64,000 bases of DNA from Thalassobaculum litoreum DSM 18839 (GTDB taxonomy: Bacteria > Pseudomonadota > Alphaproteobacteria > Thalassobaculales > Thalassobaculaceae): positions 558,557-622,556 of the forward strand of contig NZ_FNBW01000001.1 in NCBI RefSeq assembly GCF_900102465.1, read 5' to 3'. Shown here one piece after another: positions 9,517-19,196 of the stretch. The notes beneath the pieces are model-generated. The model was given only the letters and a program-made list of their open reading frames with translations, did no database searches and had not been told where the DNA came from. Within the stretch, counting starts at the first letter, position 1; every line of letters begins with the position of its first letter. The position numbers and the translations under genes are program-made.

Positions 9517-10224
9517 TCAGGGCTGGTCGCCCGCGTCCGGATCGTTGGTGTCGGGCAGGAAGTCGAGCTGGATGTCCTCGTCCTCCTCCTCGTCGTCCTC
9601 CAGGTCCTCCTGCTGCATGGCGATGCTGGTGGCGCCAGAGCGGCGGTCCAGCAGGCCGGCGGCCCGCAATTCCTCGATGCCGGGAAGCTCTTTCACGGAA
9701 TCCAGGCCGAAATGGTCGAGGAAGGCGTTGGTGGTGCCCCATTGCAGGGGCCGGCCCGGGGTCTCCCGACGCCCGCGGGGCGCGATCCAACCGGCCTCCA
9801 GCAGGGTGTCGATGGTCCCCTTGGACAGGGCGACGCCCCGGATCTCCTCGATCTCCGCCCGGGTCGTGGGCTGATGGTAGGCGATGATCGCCAGGGTCTC
9901 GATCGCCGCGCGGGACAACTTGCGCCGCTGCGCCCGTTCGTGGCGAAGCATGGGGCCGAGATCGATCGCGGTGCGGAAGGCCCAGCGGGTCCCCGACTTG
10001 GTCAGCACCACCCCGCGCTCGGCATAATGCTCGGCCAGGTCGGTCAGGAGCTGCTTGACGTTGATCTCCTCGGGCACGCGGCGGCGCAACTCGCTCTCGT
10101 CGATCGGGTCGGCGCTGGCGAACAGCAGCGCCTCGACGAAGCGCAGCCAGCGGTTCCGTTCCGCGGGGTCGACCAGCAGGTCGGGCAGTTCGGCCTCGTC
10201 GTTGTTCTCTCGGGCGTCACTCAT
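9517..10224 (-). CDS. scpB: Segregation and condensation protein B
   Basis: ScpB is the winged-helix (kite) subunit that dimerises and joins ScpA to the SMC condensin for chromosome segregation. The 235-residue protein has the conserved core RAAIETLAIIAYHQPTTRAE followed by IRGV and the second winged helix. The C-terminus is a strongly acidic tail (Glu/Asp run near 205-220). Its ATG overlaps the scpA stop by four bases. Confidence 0.95.
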   Translation of the reverse strand: MSDARENNDEAELPDLLVDPAERNRWLRFVEALLFASADPIDESELRRRVPEEINVKQLLTDLAEHYAERGVVLTKSGTRWAFRTAIDLGPMLRHERAQRRKLSRAAIETLAIIAYHQPTTRAEIEEIRGVALSKGTIDTLLEAGWIAPRGRRETPGRPLQWGTTNAFLDHFGLDSVKELPGIEELRAAGLLDRRSGATSIAMQQEDLEDDEEEDEDIQLDFLPDTNDPDAGDQP

Positions 10225-11030
10225 CCGGCGGAATCCTTCCGTGCATCGCCGGAGCGCAGCCAGATCGGCCCGAAGGTCTCGTCCTGGCGCAGCTCCGCCG
10301 CCCCGTCCTTGGCCAGTTGCAGTCCCGCCACCAGATGCGAGGCCAGCGCCGAGCGGATCAGCAGCGAGCCGCGCAGCCCTTCCGGCAGGAAGGTGAACAG
10401 CATCCGCCAGCGCGGGACCCGGCCGATGAAGCCCTGCAGCCGCTCCACCGCGTCCTCGACCGCGTAGAGGTCGGTGGCGGCGATGCGCAGGGTCTGGTTC
10501 TGCTTGCGGGCGTGCTGGTCGCCGTAGCCGCGCAGCAGGTCGTACAGGGTCACGTCATAGACCGAGCGGGAACGGGCGGTGATGTTCTCCGGCGCGCCGC
10601 GGGGGAAGACGTCGACGCCGAGCTGAGCGCGGCCCATGAGCCGGCGGCCGGCATCCTGCATCGCCTCCAGCCGTTGGAGCTGGAACCGCAGGGCCTCGGC
10701 CAGGGCGGCCGGGTCCATCTCCTCCTCGTCGCTGTCGTCCGGCGGCAGCAGCAGCCGCGACTTCAGATAGGCGAGCCAGGCGGCCATCACCAGATAGTCG
10801 GCGGCGAGTTCCAGGTTGAGGGTCTGGGCCTGCTGGACGAACTGGAGATACTGCTCGGCCAGGGCGAGGATGGAGATCTGGTGCAGGTCGACCTTCTGGT
10901 CGCGCGCCAGGGTCAGCAGCACGTCGATCGGGCCTTCGAAGCCGTCCAGGTTGAGGAACAGCGAAAGCTGCACCGGCTCCGGCCGGCGATATTCAGGCTG
11001 CGGGCTCTCGAACGGATCGGTCGTCACCAA
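10221..11030 (-). CDS. scpA: Segregation and condensation protein A
   Basis: ScpA is the kleisin that bridges SMC heads. The frame shows the family opening FEGPIDVLLTLARDQKVDLHQISILALAEQYL, of which about 20 residues are enough to recognise it, then the AADYLVMAAWLAYLKSRLLLP helix and a C-terminal winged-helix region. The start is TTG at 11030 or GTG at 11027, with a purine-rich GGAGGGGA about 10 bases upstream. That gives 269 or 268 residues. It overlaps scpB by ATGA and follows the M50 protease. Confidence 0.94.
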   Translation of the reverse strand: MVTTDPFESPQPEYRRPEPVQLSLFLNLDGFEGPIDVLLTLARDQKVDLHQISILALAEQYLQFVQQAQTLNLELAADYLVMAAWLAYLKSRLLLPPDDSDEEEMDPAALAEALRFQLQRLEAMQDAGRRLMGRAQLGVDVFPRGAPENITARSRSVYDVTLYDLLRGYGDQHARKQNQTLRIAATDLYAVEDAVERLQGFIGRVPRWRMLFTFLPEGLRGSLLIRSALASHLVAGLQLAKDGAAELRQDETFGPIWLRSGDARKDSAG

Positions 11031-11060
11031 TGGGACGCGTCCCCTCCTCCGGATCCGGTC

Positions 11061-11756
11061 TCAGTGACCGGTCAATGTCGCGATCACCGACATCAGGAAA
11101 TCCACCGGCGCCCAGATCAGCACGCCGGTGACGTTGAAATCATACCCCAGTTCACGGGCGAAATACGGTAGCAGGAACAGCACGCCGATGACGATGAACA
11201 GCCCCGCCCGCTCCAGCCGCGCCACCTTCCAGGCGGCCCAGTCCGGCAGGATCGACACCAGGATGCGGCCACCGTCCAGGGGCGGGATCGGCAGCATGTT
11301 GAACACCGCCAGGATAAGGTTCAGCAGCACCAGCCGCTGCAGCATCTCCGCCGCCCATTGGGTGGCGGTGTCCGGCAGCACCGGGACGAGGTGGAAGGCC
11401 AACGCCCCCAGTATCGCCAGCAGGATATTGGAAGCCGGTCCGGCCAGGGCCACCAGGGCCATGTCCCGGCGCGGATTGCGCAGCCGCGAGAAGTTGACCG
11501 GCACCGGCTTGGCGTAGCCGAACAGGAACGGCGCGCTCATCAGCAGCAGGGCGAGCGGGATCAGCACGGTGCCGACCAGATCCACATGGGCGAACGGGTT
11601 GAGCGTCACCCGACCCATCAGCCGGGCCGTCGGATCGCCCAGCTTGGCCGCCGCCCAGCCATGGGCCGCCTCGTGCAAGGTGATCGCCAGCAGCACCGGC
11701 AGCGCCCAGATCGACGCGTTGAGCAGGAATCCGTTGATGTCGAGGTCGGACATCAT
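11061..11756 (-). CDS. Site-2 protease family (M50) membrane metalloprotease
   Basis: This 231-residue polytopic protein carries the zinc motif HEAAH (about residues 28-32) and a downstream NMLPIPPLDGGRIL segment that supplies the third metal ligand (Asp), as in the compact rhomboid-independent S2P/FtsH-like group. These proteases cut within membranes, but no specific substrate can be inferred. Its ATG overlaps the nagZ TGA (ATGA), so translation is probably coupled. Presence between nagZ and scpA is standard in Alphaproteobacteria. Confidence 0.92.
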   Translation of the reverse strand: MMSDLDINGFLLNASIWALPVLLAITLHEAAHGWAAAKLGDPTARLMGRVTLNPFAHVDLVGTVLIPLALLLMSAPFLFGYAKPVPVNFSRLRNPRRDMALVALAGPASNILLAILGALAFHLVPVLPDTATQWAAEMLQRLVLLNLILAVFNMLPIPPLDGGRILVSILPDWAAWKVARLERAGLFIVIGVLFLLPYFARELGYDFNVTGVLIWAPVDFLMSVIATLTGH

Positions 11757-12802
11757 GTCCGCAGGTCCTTCAGCAGAGCGTCCAGACGCCGGACGGAAGC
11801 CTCAGTATCGAGCGAATGCCGTCCGCTGGAAACCGCCCCTCGGTGCGCATCGGCTTTGGCCGCCCGCCGTGCCCCGTCGCCTTCAAGCGCGCCGACCGCA
11901 TCGGCGACCGACCGCATCTCATTCATGTCGCCGTTGCAGTGTAGGAGCACGTCGCATCCGGCCTCGATCGAGCGGCGCGACCGCTCCCCGATCGGGCCGC
12001 CGCCCTTCGTTTCGGACAGCGCGCCCATGGAGATGTCGTCGGTGAACAGCAACCCGTCGAAACCGATCTCGCCGCGGATCACGTCCCGCACGACCGCCGG
12101 GGACAGGGTGGAGGGCCGATCGGCGTCCAGGGCGGTGTAGAGTAGATGGCCGGTCATGCCATAGGGCACCCGGTCGGCGAAATGCCGGAACGGCGGATAG
12201 TCCACGGCCCGAAGCGCGTCGGCCGAAGCCTCGATGCGCGGCAGATCCAGATGGCTGTCCACCACCGAGCGGCCATGACCGGGCATGTGCTTGATCACGC
12301 CGACCACCCCGGCCCGCTCGATGCCGGCGACCATCGCTTCGCCCAGGCGGATCACGGTCTGCGGATCGTCGCCAAGGGCCCGGTCGCCGATCACCTGGGT
12401 GTCGGAGCCCGGCTGGCGCACGTCGAGCATCGGCACGCAGTCGACGTCGACGCCGATCTCGAACAGGTCGGCCGCCATCAGCTCGGCCGACAGGGCGAAG
12501 GCTTCCAGGGCGGTCTCCGGCTTCCGGGCGAAGGCGTCGGTGAACACGCCGGGGGCCAGGTAGTCGCGCCATTCTGGCGGGCGCATGCGCCGCACCCGGC
12601 CGCCCTCCTGGTCGATCAGCACCGGGGCGGAGGCGTGGGTCACGCAGCCGCGCAGGTCGTCGACCAGGGCGCGGACCTGGTCGCGGTTCTCGATGTTGCG
12701 GGCGAAGAGGATGAAGCCGTAGGGATCGACCTCGCGGAAGAACGCGCGCTCCTCGCCGCTCAGCGCCTTGCCGGCACAGCCGAAGACGATCGCCCGCGTC
12801 AT
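11753..12802 (-). CDS. nagZ: Beta-N-acetylhexosaminidase (GH3)
   Basis: NagZ removes N-acetylglucosamine from anhydro-muropeptides in the cytoplasm during cell-wall recycling. The 349-residue enzyme has the GH3 signature KHMPGHGRSVVDSHLDLP, which contains the His/Asp pair on the flexible loop, and the nucleophile Asp in FTDDISMGA. It follows the SPOR gene, whose end is one base from this start, and overlaps the M50 protease by four bases. Confidence 0.95.
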   Translation of the reverse strand: MTRAIVFGCAGKALSGEERAFFREVDPYGFILFARNIENRDQVRALVDDLRGCVTHASAPVLIDQEGGRVRRMRPPEWRDYLAPGVFTDAFARKPETALEAFALSAELMAADLFEIGVDVDCVPMLDVRQPGSDTQVIGDRALGDDPQTVIRLGEAMVAGIERAGVVGVIKHMPGHGRSVVDSHLDLPRIEASADALRAVDYPPFRHFADRVPYGMTGHLLYTALDADRPSTLSPAVVRDVIRGEIGFDGLLFTDDISMGALSETKGGGPIGERSRRSIEAGCDVLLHCNGDMNEMRSVADAVGALEGDGARRAAKADAHRGAVSSGRHSLDTEASVRRLDALLKDLRT

Positions 12803-12803
12803 T

Positions 12804-13862
12804 CTACGGGCGGACCAGCAGGCAGGCCTGGTTCTGGGCCTTCAGGGTCGCGCAGGCCTTCTCGGCGCCGTCCTCGGTCAGCATGCCGCCCTGAATCCGG
12901 TGGAACACGCCCTTGCCGGCACCCAGATCGACCTGCTGGATCCGCAGGCTGAGCCCACCCAGCACGGCCGGATAGCGCTTGGTCAGCCGGTTCCATTCGC
13001 CGCGCGCCGCCGCCTCGTCGCGGAAGGCACCGAGTTGCACCCGGAACCGGCCTTCGGTGGCGGCAGGCTTCGGCGCAGGTGCCGGCTGAGCGACCGGTTC
13101 GGATTTCGGTTCCGGCTTCGCCTCGGGCACCGGTTCCGGCTTTGCCTCGGGCACCGGGGTCGGCGGCGGGACGGCGGCGGCCGTCTGGGTCTCGGTGGCC
13201 GTCTGGGCCTCGGTGGCCGGCGGTTCAGGTGCCCGGGCCGGCGGGATGTCGCTGGCCTGGGGTTGTGGCGCGGGCGCGGCCTGAGCTTGCTGCTGCGCCG
13301 CCGGCTCCGGTGCCGGCACGGCCTGGCTGGTCACCGGCGGCGGGGTCTGTCCGGAGGCGTCCTGGGCCGTGCTGGGTGCCGCCTGCGGCGTGCGGGCCGG
13401 GATCGGCACGGTGCTAGACGCAGCGCCGTCCGCCGCGGTGCCGCTGTCCTGGGCCGGCTGGTTCTCGGTGGCCGCCGGTTCCGGTGTCGGCTCGGGCGCC
13501 GGCGGTTCGGCCGGCTTCTCCGGCGGCGGCAGCAGGCGCTCGACCGAGGAATCCTCGCCCTGGCCCGGCCGCAGCGCGCCATAGACCAGCTTATCCTGGT
13601 TCGGCACGTCGAGCCCGCCGGGTTGCTCCGGACGCACCTTGATCGGCGACGGGTCGGCCTGGATCAGCGGTGCCGTGGCCTCGCTGCCGGCATGCAGCCC
13701 GCGGTCATAGGCGTACCAGACCACTCCGGCGAAGGCCGCAAGGGCGAAGGTCGCGAGGAACGCGCCGACCGCCCGCGACCGCCGCGGCGGGTCGCGCAGT
13801 TCCGGCGGGGGACCGGGGCGGTCGTATCCGTCCGCGTGAAGGCCGTCGCCATCCTGGCTCAT
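12804..13862 (-). CDS. SPOR domain-containing membrane protein
   Basis: The 352-residue protein has a basic cytoplasmic N-terminus, one membrane segment (about 32-53), a long Pro/Ala/Glu/Gln-rich linker (about 90-265) and a C-terminal SPOR domain (about 270-352, starting [11 protein letters not shown]). SPOR domains bind denuded glycan strands at the division site, so this is probably a septal cell-wall protein in the FtsN/DamX style. The linker includes PEAKPEP repeats. The ATG overlaps the argS stop by four bases. Confidence 0.92.
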   Translation of the reverse strand: MSQDGDGLHADGYDRPGPPPELRDPPRRSRAVGAFLATFALAAFAGVVWYAYDRGLHAGSEATAPLIQADPSPIKVRPEQPGGLDVPNQDKLVYGALRPGQGEDSSVERLLPPPEKPAEPPAPEPTPEPAATENQPAQDSGTAADGAASSTVPIPARTPQAAPSTAQDASGQTPPPVTSQAVPAPEPAAQQQAQAAPAPQPQASDIPPARAPEPPATEAQTATETQTAAAVPPPTPVPEAKPEPVPEAKPEPKSEPVAQPAPAPKPAATEGRFRVQLGAFRDEAAARGEWNRLTKRYPAVLGGLSLRIQQVDLGAGKGVFHRIQGGMLTEDGAEKACATLKAQNQACLLVRP

Positions 13863-15613
13863 TCCCTAAGCTCCTCCACCGGCGTGACGCCCATCACCCC
13901 GAGACCCGACGCGACCACCGTGGCCGTTGCCCGTACCAGGGCCATCCGGGCCAGGGTCGTCTCGCGGTCGTCTTCCAGGATGAAGCGCAGCCGGGCATCT
14001 TCCCTGCCCTTGTTCCACAGGCCGTGGAACGCGGCGGCCACGTCACCGAGATAGAACGCGACGCGATGCGGCTCGTGCGCCTCCGCCGCGCTCTCCACGA
14101 TGCGCGGCCAGCCCGCAAGCAGCTTGATCAGACCAATCTCGTCCGGGTCGGTCAAGGAACCCATGGAAGCCTTGGAAAGTGCGGGGTCCAGGACGGCGTC
14201 CGCGCCGAAAGCCTCGCCGGCGTTGCGAATCACCGAACAGGCGCGGGCATGGGCGTACTGCACGTAGAACACCGGATTGTCCCGGCTCTGCTCGCTGACC
14301 TTCTGGTAGTCGAACTCCAGCGTCTGGTCGTTGCGCCGGGTCAGCATGATGAAGCGCAGCACGTCCGGCCCCACCGCCTCGAGCACGTCGGCTAGGGTCA
14401 CGAAGGTGCCCGCGCGCTTCGACATCCGCACCGGCTTGCCGCCGTCGAACAGGTGGACGAGCTGGCACAGCTTGACGTCGAGGTCGCCCGCGCCGCCGGT
14501 GATCGCGGTGACGGCGGCCTTCATCCGCTTCACATAGCCGCCGTGATCCGCCCCCCAGACGTCGATCATCTCCGGGAAGCCGCGCTCCAGCTTGTCCAGG
14601 TGATAGGCGATGTCGTTGGAGAAATAGGTCCAGGAGCCGTCCGACTTCTTCAACGGCCGGTCGACGTCGTCGCCGAACTGGGTCGCCTTGAACAGCAGCT
14701 GCGGCCGCGGCTCCCAGTCGTCGGGCGTCTTGCCCTTCGGCGGCTCCAGAACGCCGGTATAGACCAGCCCGTCGGCCTCCAGCTTGGCCAGCACCCGGTC
14801 GACCGCGCGGTCCTCGACCAGGGCGCGCTCGGAGGAGAAGCGGTCCATGCGGATGCCAAGCGCGATCAGGTCCTTCTCGATATCGGCCATCATCAGCTTG
14901 ATGGCGACGCTGCGCATCGGCTCCAGCCAGGCCTCTTCCGGCTCGGACAACCACTTGTCGCCGTCCTGCTCGGCGATGGCCCGGCCCACATCCTTCAGGT
15001 ATTCGCCGGGATAATGACCTTCCGGGATGGTCACCGTCTCGCCCAGCGCCTCGCGGTAGCGCAGGTAGGTCGAGCGGGCCAGCGTGTCGACCTGGGCGCC
15101 GGCGTCGTTGATGTAATACTCGCGCGCCACCTCGAACCCGGCCTTCTCCAGCAGGGCGGCCAGGGCGTCGCCGAACACCGCGCCGCGCGCATGGGCGGCG
15201 TGCAGCGGGCCGGTCGGGTTGGCGGAGACGTATTCGACATTGACCTTGCGGCCCGCCCCCATGGCGGACGCGCCATAGGCGGTGCCCGCCTCCAGCATGC
15301 GGCCGACCTGGGCCTGCCAGATCGACGGCGACAGCCGGATGTTGATGAAGCCGGGTCCGGCGACCTCGACGCTGTCGACCGCGTCGAGCCGGTTCAGCGC
15401 CTCGGCCAAAGGCTCGGCGATGGCGCGCGGCTTGGCGCCGACCGGCTTCGCCAGCACCATCGCGGCATTGGTGGCGATGTCGCCGTGAGAGGCGTCGCGC
15501 GGCGGCTCGGCGGTGATGCGGTCGAACGGCAGCCCCTCCGGCCAGCCCTCCGAGCCCGCCATGGTCTCCAGGACAGCTTTAATTTCGTCTTTCATCCAAT
15601 TGAATATGTTCAT
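13859..15613 (-). CDS. argS: Arginyl-tRNA synthetase
   Basis: This class I synthetase charges tRNA-Arg. It is 584 residues long, as expected. The HIGH-type motif is HAAH in [15 protein letters not shown] (about 130-145), the KMSKS-type loop is RMSKRAG (about 397-403), and the DALR anticodon-binding domain forms the C-terminus. It is the first gene of the minus-strand block. The 283 bp between its ATG and the divergent PhyH gene must hold the promoters for both. Confidence 0.97.
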   Translation of the reverse strand: MNIFNWMKDEIKAVLETMAGSEGWPEGLPFDRITAEPPRDASHGDIATNAAMVLAKPVGAKPRAIAEPLAEALNRLDAVDSVEVAGPGFINIRLSPSIWQAQVGRMLEAGTAYGASAMGAGRKVNVEYVSANPTGPLHAAHARGAVFGDALAALLEKAGFEVAREYYINDAGAQVDTLARSTYLRYREALGETVTIPEGHYPGEYLKDVGRAIAEQDGDKWLSEPEEAWLEPMRSVAIKLMMADIEKDLIALGIRMDRFSSERALVEDRAVDRVLAKLEADGLVYTGVLEPPKGKTPDDWEPRPQLLFKATQFGDDVDRPLKKSDGSWTYFSNDIAYHLDKLERGFPEMIDVWGADHGGYVKRMKAAVTAITGGAGDLDVKLCQLVHLFDGGKPVRMSKRAGTFVTLADVLEAVGPDVLRFIMLTRRNDQTLEFDYQKVSEQSRDNPVFYVQYAHARACSVIRNAGEAFGADAVLDPALSKASMGSLTDPDEIGLIKLLAGWPRIVESAAEAHEPHRVAFYLGDVAAAFHGLWNKGREDARLRFILEDDRETTLARMALVRATATVVASGLGVMGVTPVEELRE

Positions 15614-15896
15614 TCTATTCGCTTGCCTGGGTCGATGTGTCAGTGACAGGTCATGCCGGCGGCCGCGAATTCAAGACCCGCAACCGAATTCCCTGCAGGT
15701 GTAGTGCCGATGCGGCGGGCGGAACGCAACGGATTTCGCTGTGCGGTGCAGCGTAGACCGCGGAGGCCTTCCGGCGAAGATCGGGCTTATCAGCCGCTAC
15801 CTGTGGTGTAACAATAATCCTGACGCACCCCCTGCCGGCCACCGGGCGCAGATCCGGGCAAGGCACCAAGAACGAGGGGGGCCGACAGGAGGAAAC

Positions 15897-16757
15897 ATGA
15901 CCGTCCTTTCGCATTCCGTTCGCATTGGCTCTTCCCTTGCCGACGCCTTCCGGCGCGACGGCTACGTCTACCCGATCCGCGCCCTCTCAGAGGAGGTGGC
16001 CACGTCCCTGCGCCGCACCCTGGAGGCGGCCGAGGCCGCCGCACCCGATGCGGAGGTGAAGTCCATGGTCACGGGCCTGCCGCACCTGATCCTGCCGGAG
16101 TTCTACGACATTGTGCGCGACCCGGCCCTGACCGGCCCGGTGTCGGAGATCATGGGGGAGGACCTGCTGGTCTGGGGCTGCTCGTTCTTCACCAAGGAGG
16201 CGCACACCAAGAACTTCGTGTCCTGGCACCAGGACCTGACCTACTGGGGACTGGACGACACCGACCAGATCACCGCCTGGGTCGCCCTGTCGCCTTCCAC
16301 GGTGGAGAGCGGCTGCATGCGCTTCGTGCCCGGCAGCCATCTCCAGCAGATCGTTCCGCATAAGGACACGTTCGACCCGGACAACCTGTTGACCCGCGGC
16401 CAGGAGGTCGCCGTGGAGGTGAAGGACGAGAACGCGATCGACGTCGTCCTGCCGACCGGCAAGATGTCGCTGCATCACGGCCGTATCTTCCATGCCTCGC
16501 ACCCGAACCGGTCCGACGACCGGCGGATCGGCCTGGCGGTGCGCTACATCAAGCCGAGCATGCGGCAGACCTCCGGGGTCAAGACCATCGCCGTCCTGGC
16601 CCGGGGCGAGGACCGGTTCGGGAATTTCGAGCTGGCCGAGCGCCCGACGGGCGGCTTCGCGGACGCCGATATCGCGCGCTGCCGCGAGGCATTCCGGCGC
16701 CGCGAGGGGATCCTTTACGAGGGTGCAAAAGAAAGCGGCCGCAGGAAGATGGCATAG
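15897..16757 (+). CDS. Phytanoyl-CoA dioxygenase (PhyH) family protein
   Basis: This is a non-haem Fe(II)/2-oxoglutarate oxygenase of 286 residues. The iron ligands are visible as WHQD (H111, D113) and a distal His in RIFHASHPN (about H199), with the 2-oxoglutarate Arg following in DDRRIGLAVRY (about 210). I chose the ATG at 15897, preceded by ACAGGAGGAAAC. The frame extends 52 codons upstream without support. The substrate is unknown, since bacterial members act on many small molecules. It ends 21 bp before a large palindrome that probably terminates transcription. Confidence 0.88.
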   Translation: MTVLSHSVRIGSSLADAFRRDGYVYPIRALSEEVATSLRRTLEAAEAAAPDAEVKSMVTGLPHLILPEFYDIVRDPALTGPVSEIMGEDLLVWGCSFFTKEAHTKNFVSWHQDLTYWGLDDTDQITAWVALSPSTVESGCMRFVPGSHLQQIVPHKDTFDPDNLLTRGQEVAVEVKDENAIDVVLPTGKMSLHHGRIFHASHPNRSDDRRIGLAVRYIKPSMRQTSGVKTIAVLARGEDRFGNFELAERPTGGFADADIARCREAFRRREGILYEGAKESGRRKMA

Positions 16758-16778
16758 CACTCCCTCCCCCGACATCTT

Positions 16779-16816
16779 CACTCCCCGGCCTCGTGCCGGC
16801 ACGAGGCCGGGGAGTG
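16779..16816. terminator. 38-base perfect palindrome between convergent genes
   Basis: The 19-base arm at 16779-16797 (begins CACTCCCCGGCCTCG) is the exact reverse complement of 16798-16816, with no loop. It lies between the ends of the PhyH gene (plus) and the PanE-like gene (minus), so it could act as a bidirectional terminator, although no T tract follows. Its core recurs as two inverted copies near 62865-62975, which suggests a dispersed repeat of REP type. Confidence 0.7.
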
Positions 16817-16836
16817 TATTCAGATCTCAGCAGCCC

Positions 16837-17739
16837 TCATCCGCCGTTCACCCAAGGCTTCATCGCCGCCCAGGCCATGGTGTGGAGCGGTACGGGAACG
16901 CCCCGCGCGCGGCCGAGCCGGGAGACCAGACCGGACAGGCTCTCCGCCTCGATCCGCCGGCCGCGGGCCAGGTCGTGATACATCGACGCGTACATTCCAG
17001 GCGGGAAGCTGCGGGTCAGGGCGAGCGACCGGTCGACCGTTTCGGGATGGATGCTGATCCCCTCGGCGGCGGCGAGACCCGCCACCTCCTCCATCATCTC
17101 CCGGGCGATGCCCGACAGTTCGCCGTCGTGATAGATCTCGCCTGCCGGCTGGCGCAGAACGGTGGTCAGCGCGGAATTGGTGGCCAGCAACACAAACTTC
17201 TCCCACAGGGTCGCGCGGATATCGCCGGACACCTCGGCGCTGAAACCGGCGGCGATGCAGGCGTCGGCCAGCCGCCGGGCGCGCTCGGACTGAGTGCCGT
17301 CGAGTTCGCCGAACACGATCTTCGACATGTCGGACGTATACCGCACCACCCCGGGCTCGGCGATCAGGGCCGACACATAGGCCGCCCCGCCCAGCACGGA
17401 GGCCAGCCGGTCAGGCCCGTCGACCCCGTTCTGCAGCGTGACCACCATGGTCTCGGGCCCGACGACGGGCATCAGGGTCACGCCGGCCGTCTCGGTGTCG
17501 TAGAGCTTGACCGCGAACAGGATGACGTCGGCGGTGCCGCCCAGGCTCGCCGGGTCCTCGGTCGCCGTCACCTTGGGCAGGACGATGTCGCCGCGCGAGC
17601 CTTCCAGGCGAAGACCGTCGCGCTGCAGGGCATCCAGGTGGGCACCCCGGGCGACGAAGGCCACGTCATGGCCGGCCTGTGCCAGATATGCGCCGAAATA
17701 ACCGCCGACGCCGCCGGCGCCCATGACCACGATCCGCAT
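16837..17739 (-). CDS. 2-dehydropantoate 2-reductase (ApbA/PanE) family
   Basis: The 300-residue protein has an N-terminal Rossmann motif GAGGVGGYFG (about 8-17) for NADP(H) and the C-terminal helical domain with the conserved Lys in WEKFVLLATNS (about 190). In pantothenate biosynthesis the family reduces ketopantoate, but several paralogues act on other 2-oxo acids. No other pantothenate gene is near, so I leave the symbol empty. It is apparently monocistronic. Confidence 0.85.
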   Translation of the reverse strand: MRIVVMGAGGVGGYFGAYLAQAGHDVAFVARGAHLDALQRDGLRLEGSRGDIVLPKVTATEDPASLGGTADVILFAVKLYDTETAGVTLMPVVGPETMVVTLQNGVDGPDRLASVLGGAAYVSALIAEPGVVRYTSDMSKIVFGELDGTQSERARRLADACIAAGFSAEVSGDIRATLWEKFVLLATNSALTTVLRQPAGEIYHDGELSGIAREMMEEVAGLAAAEGISIHPETVDRSLALTRSFPPGMYASMYHDLARGRRIEAESLSGLVSRLGRARGVPVPLHTMAWAAMKPWVNGG

Positions 17740-17859
17740 CCGCCCTCTCCTCCCGTCTCGTTAAGGGCCATCACAGCCCGGATTACGGAGGAAAGTGAAC
17801 CCGTCGTCTATCGTGGGACGCAATCATCCGGAAACCGGTCGCGCGGCGAGGACGCGATC

Positions 17860-18402
17860 TCACCCGAAGCTGAGAAAATCCGCCCAAACCCGATCGAGCT
17901 TCTTGAGGGTCCGCAGCGCTTCCTGCAACGGTTCGCCCAGCCCTTCCTCCTCGACAGCGATCCGCGCCAGCCGCTGGTCCAGGTCGCGCAGCCGGTCGGC
18001 GACGTGACGGCCCGGCGGGCCGAGGCGCAGGCGGACGGAGCGGCGGTCATGCTCGGAACGGAGCTGTTCCAGATAGCCGTAATCCACCAGCTTCTTGATG
18101 TTGTAGGTGGCCGAACTGGCCTGGTAGTAGCCGCGCTGGATGAGGTCGCGCACCGGCACTTCGCCCTCGCCGATCGAGAGCAGCAGCAGGCCCTGGCTGG
18201 CATTGATCTCCGTCACGCCCATGCCCTCGAGGGCCAGGCGCACCACATCGAGATGCCGCCGGTGCAGCCGCTCCAGCAGTCCGGTCAGGTCGGAATACAG
18301 GGCGGCGGCCTCCGCCGCGCCCGCGTCCCCGTCGTGGCCGCCGACCGAACCGTCCGTCTCCGTCTTGGACGTTTCGAACGCTCGGACTGTCGCATCGCGC
18401 AT
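17860..18402 (-). CDS. MarR/LdtR-like winged-helix transcriptional regulator
   Basis: The 180-residue protein has a disordered N-terminus of about 30 residues and then a MarR-type winged helix. The recognition region RGYYQASSATYNIKKLVDYG and wing EHDRRSVRLRL resemble the alphaproteobacterial LdtR group, which is known to control an L,D-transpeptidase and osmotic tolerance. The target here is not identified. Its divergent neighbour is the TPR gene, and the 153 bp between them is AT-rich for this genome, suggesting a shared regulatory region. Confidence 0.82.
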   Translation of the reverse strand: MRDATVRAFETSKTETDGSVGGHDGDAGAAEAAALYSDLTGLLERLHRRHLDVVRLALEGMGVTEINASQGLLLLSIGEGEVPVRDLIQRGYYQASSATYNIKKLVDYGYLEQLRSEHDRRSVRLRLGPPGRHVADRLRDLDQRLARIAVEEEGLGEPLQEALRTLKKLDRVWADFLSFG

Positions 18403-18487
18403 TCGTGCCTCCTACCGGCTCGCCGTCCCTAGCAGGTAAGGAATTATTAACAGTTTCACAAATACATTACAGAATGAAAAGCGTTTT

Positions 18488-18499
18488 GGTATATTTACC
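18488..18499. promoter_or_regulatory. Short dyad GGTA-N4-TACC in the AT-rich MarR/TPR intergenic region
   Basis: The stretch 18430-18520 is unusually AT-rich and holds the dyad GGTATATTTACC between the divergent MarR-like and TPR genes. A position between regulator and neighbour is where a MarR operator would lie, but the arms are only four bases, so this is weak evidence. Confidence 0.25.
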
Positions 18500-18555
18500 T
18501 TCGGTTTTCTGAATTCGAATCGTGTCCGCCATGCGGACTCGGGGGCGGGACAGAA

Positions 18556-19170
18556 ATGAGGCGTTCACTCCTACTGGCCGGCATGCTGCTGATCGCCGCG
18601 ATGGCGTTGCCCGGCGGCGCGCGCATGGCCGCGGCCGACGAGCCCGTGCTGAACGAAGTCGGGCTGCACGGGCCGGAAGGGATGCTGGCGCTGGCCCATG
18701 CTGCCGAGCTGCGCGGCGACAACCGCCTGGCGATCGAGCTGTATCGGCGGGCGCAGGAAGCCTTCCCCTGGGCCGGCGCTCCCCTGACCGGCTGGGGTCT
18801 GCTGGCCGCCCGGCTTGGCGCGGCGGAGCAGGCCGCCACGCTGCTGACCGCCGCGCTCGACATCGACCCCGAGGATATCGAGGCCGCCGCCGGACTGGCC
18901 GAGGTGCTGGTGGACCTCGACCGCCTCGACGAAGCCCTGCCCGTCTATGAGATGGTGTTGAGGATCGATCCGTCCGACGTCGCCGCGCGGGAGGGACGAC
19001 TGTACGTCCTCGCCCAGACCGGCACGCCGACGCAGCAGGCCAGCGCCCCCGCCCTGGCGGACGCGACGGTCGACCAGACGCCGGGCGCGCCATCTATGCC
19101 CCTCGCCGCGCCGACGCTATTCGACACTTCCGCGCCCGCCAAACCGGCGGCCGGTGCGCTCTGGCGTTAG
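18556..19170 (+). CDS. Secreted tetratricopeptide-repeat protein
   Basis: This 204-residue protein has a signal peptide (about 1-26, cleavage likely after AAA) and about three TPR units (about 38-145, with alternating A..LG and YxxALxIDP patterns). A low-complexity Pro/Ala/Thr tail follows. TPRs mediate protein contacts. Similar TPR proteins occur in Tad pilus and cell-envelope systems, but no such genes are nearby. The ATG is preceded by GGGGCGGGACAGAA. No specific role can be given. Confidence 0.75.
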   Translation: MRRSLLLAGMLLIAAMALPGGARMAAADEPVLNEVGLHGPEGMLALAHAAELRGDNRLAIELYRRAQEAFPWAGAPLTGWGLLAARLGAAEQAATLLTAALDIDPEDIEAAAGLAEVLVDLDRLDEALPVYEMVLRIDPSDVAAREGRLYVLAQTGTPTQQASAPALADATVDQTPGAPSMPLAAPTLFDTSAPAKPAAGALWR

Positions 19171-19196
19171 CTTTTTTCGGTTTACGCCGAAAAGGG
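19171..19196 (+). terminator. Stem-loop directly after the TPR gene
   Basis: A stem CTTTTTTCGG / CCGAAAAGG with loop TTTACG begins at the base after the TAG stop. It includes two G-U pairs and is not followed by a T run, so it is a weak candidate terminator or mRNA-stabilising hairpin. Confidence 0.35.

Noticed and set aside
13070-13500. Low-complexity GC-rich repeats in the SPOR gene
   Set aside because: They encode the Pro/Ala/Glu linker of the SPOR protein and need no separate explanation.
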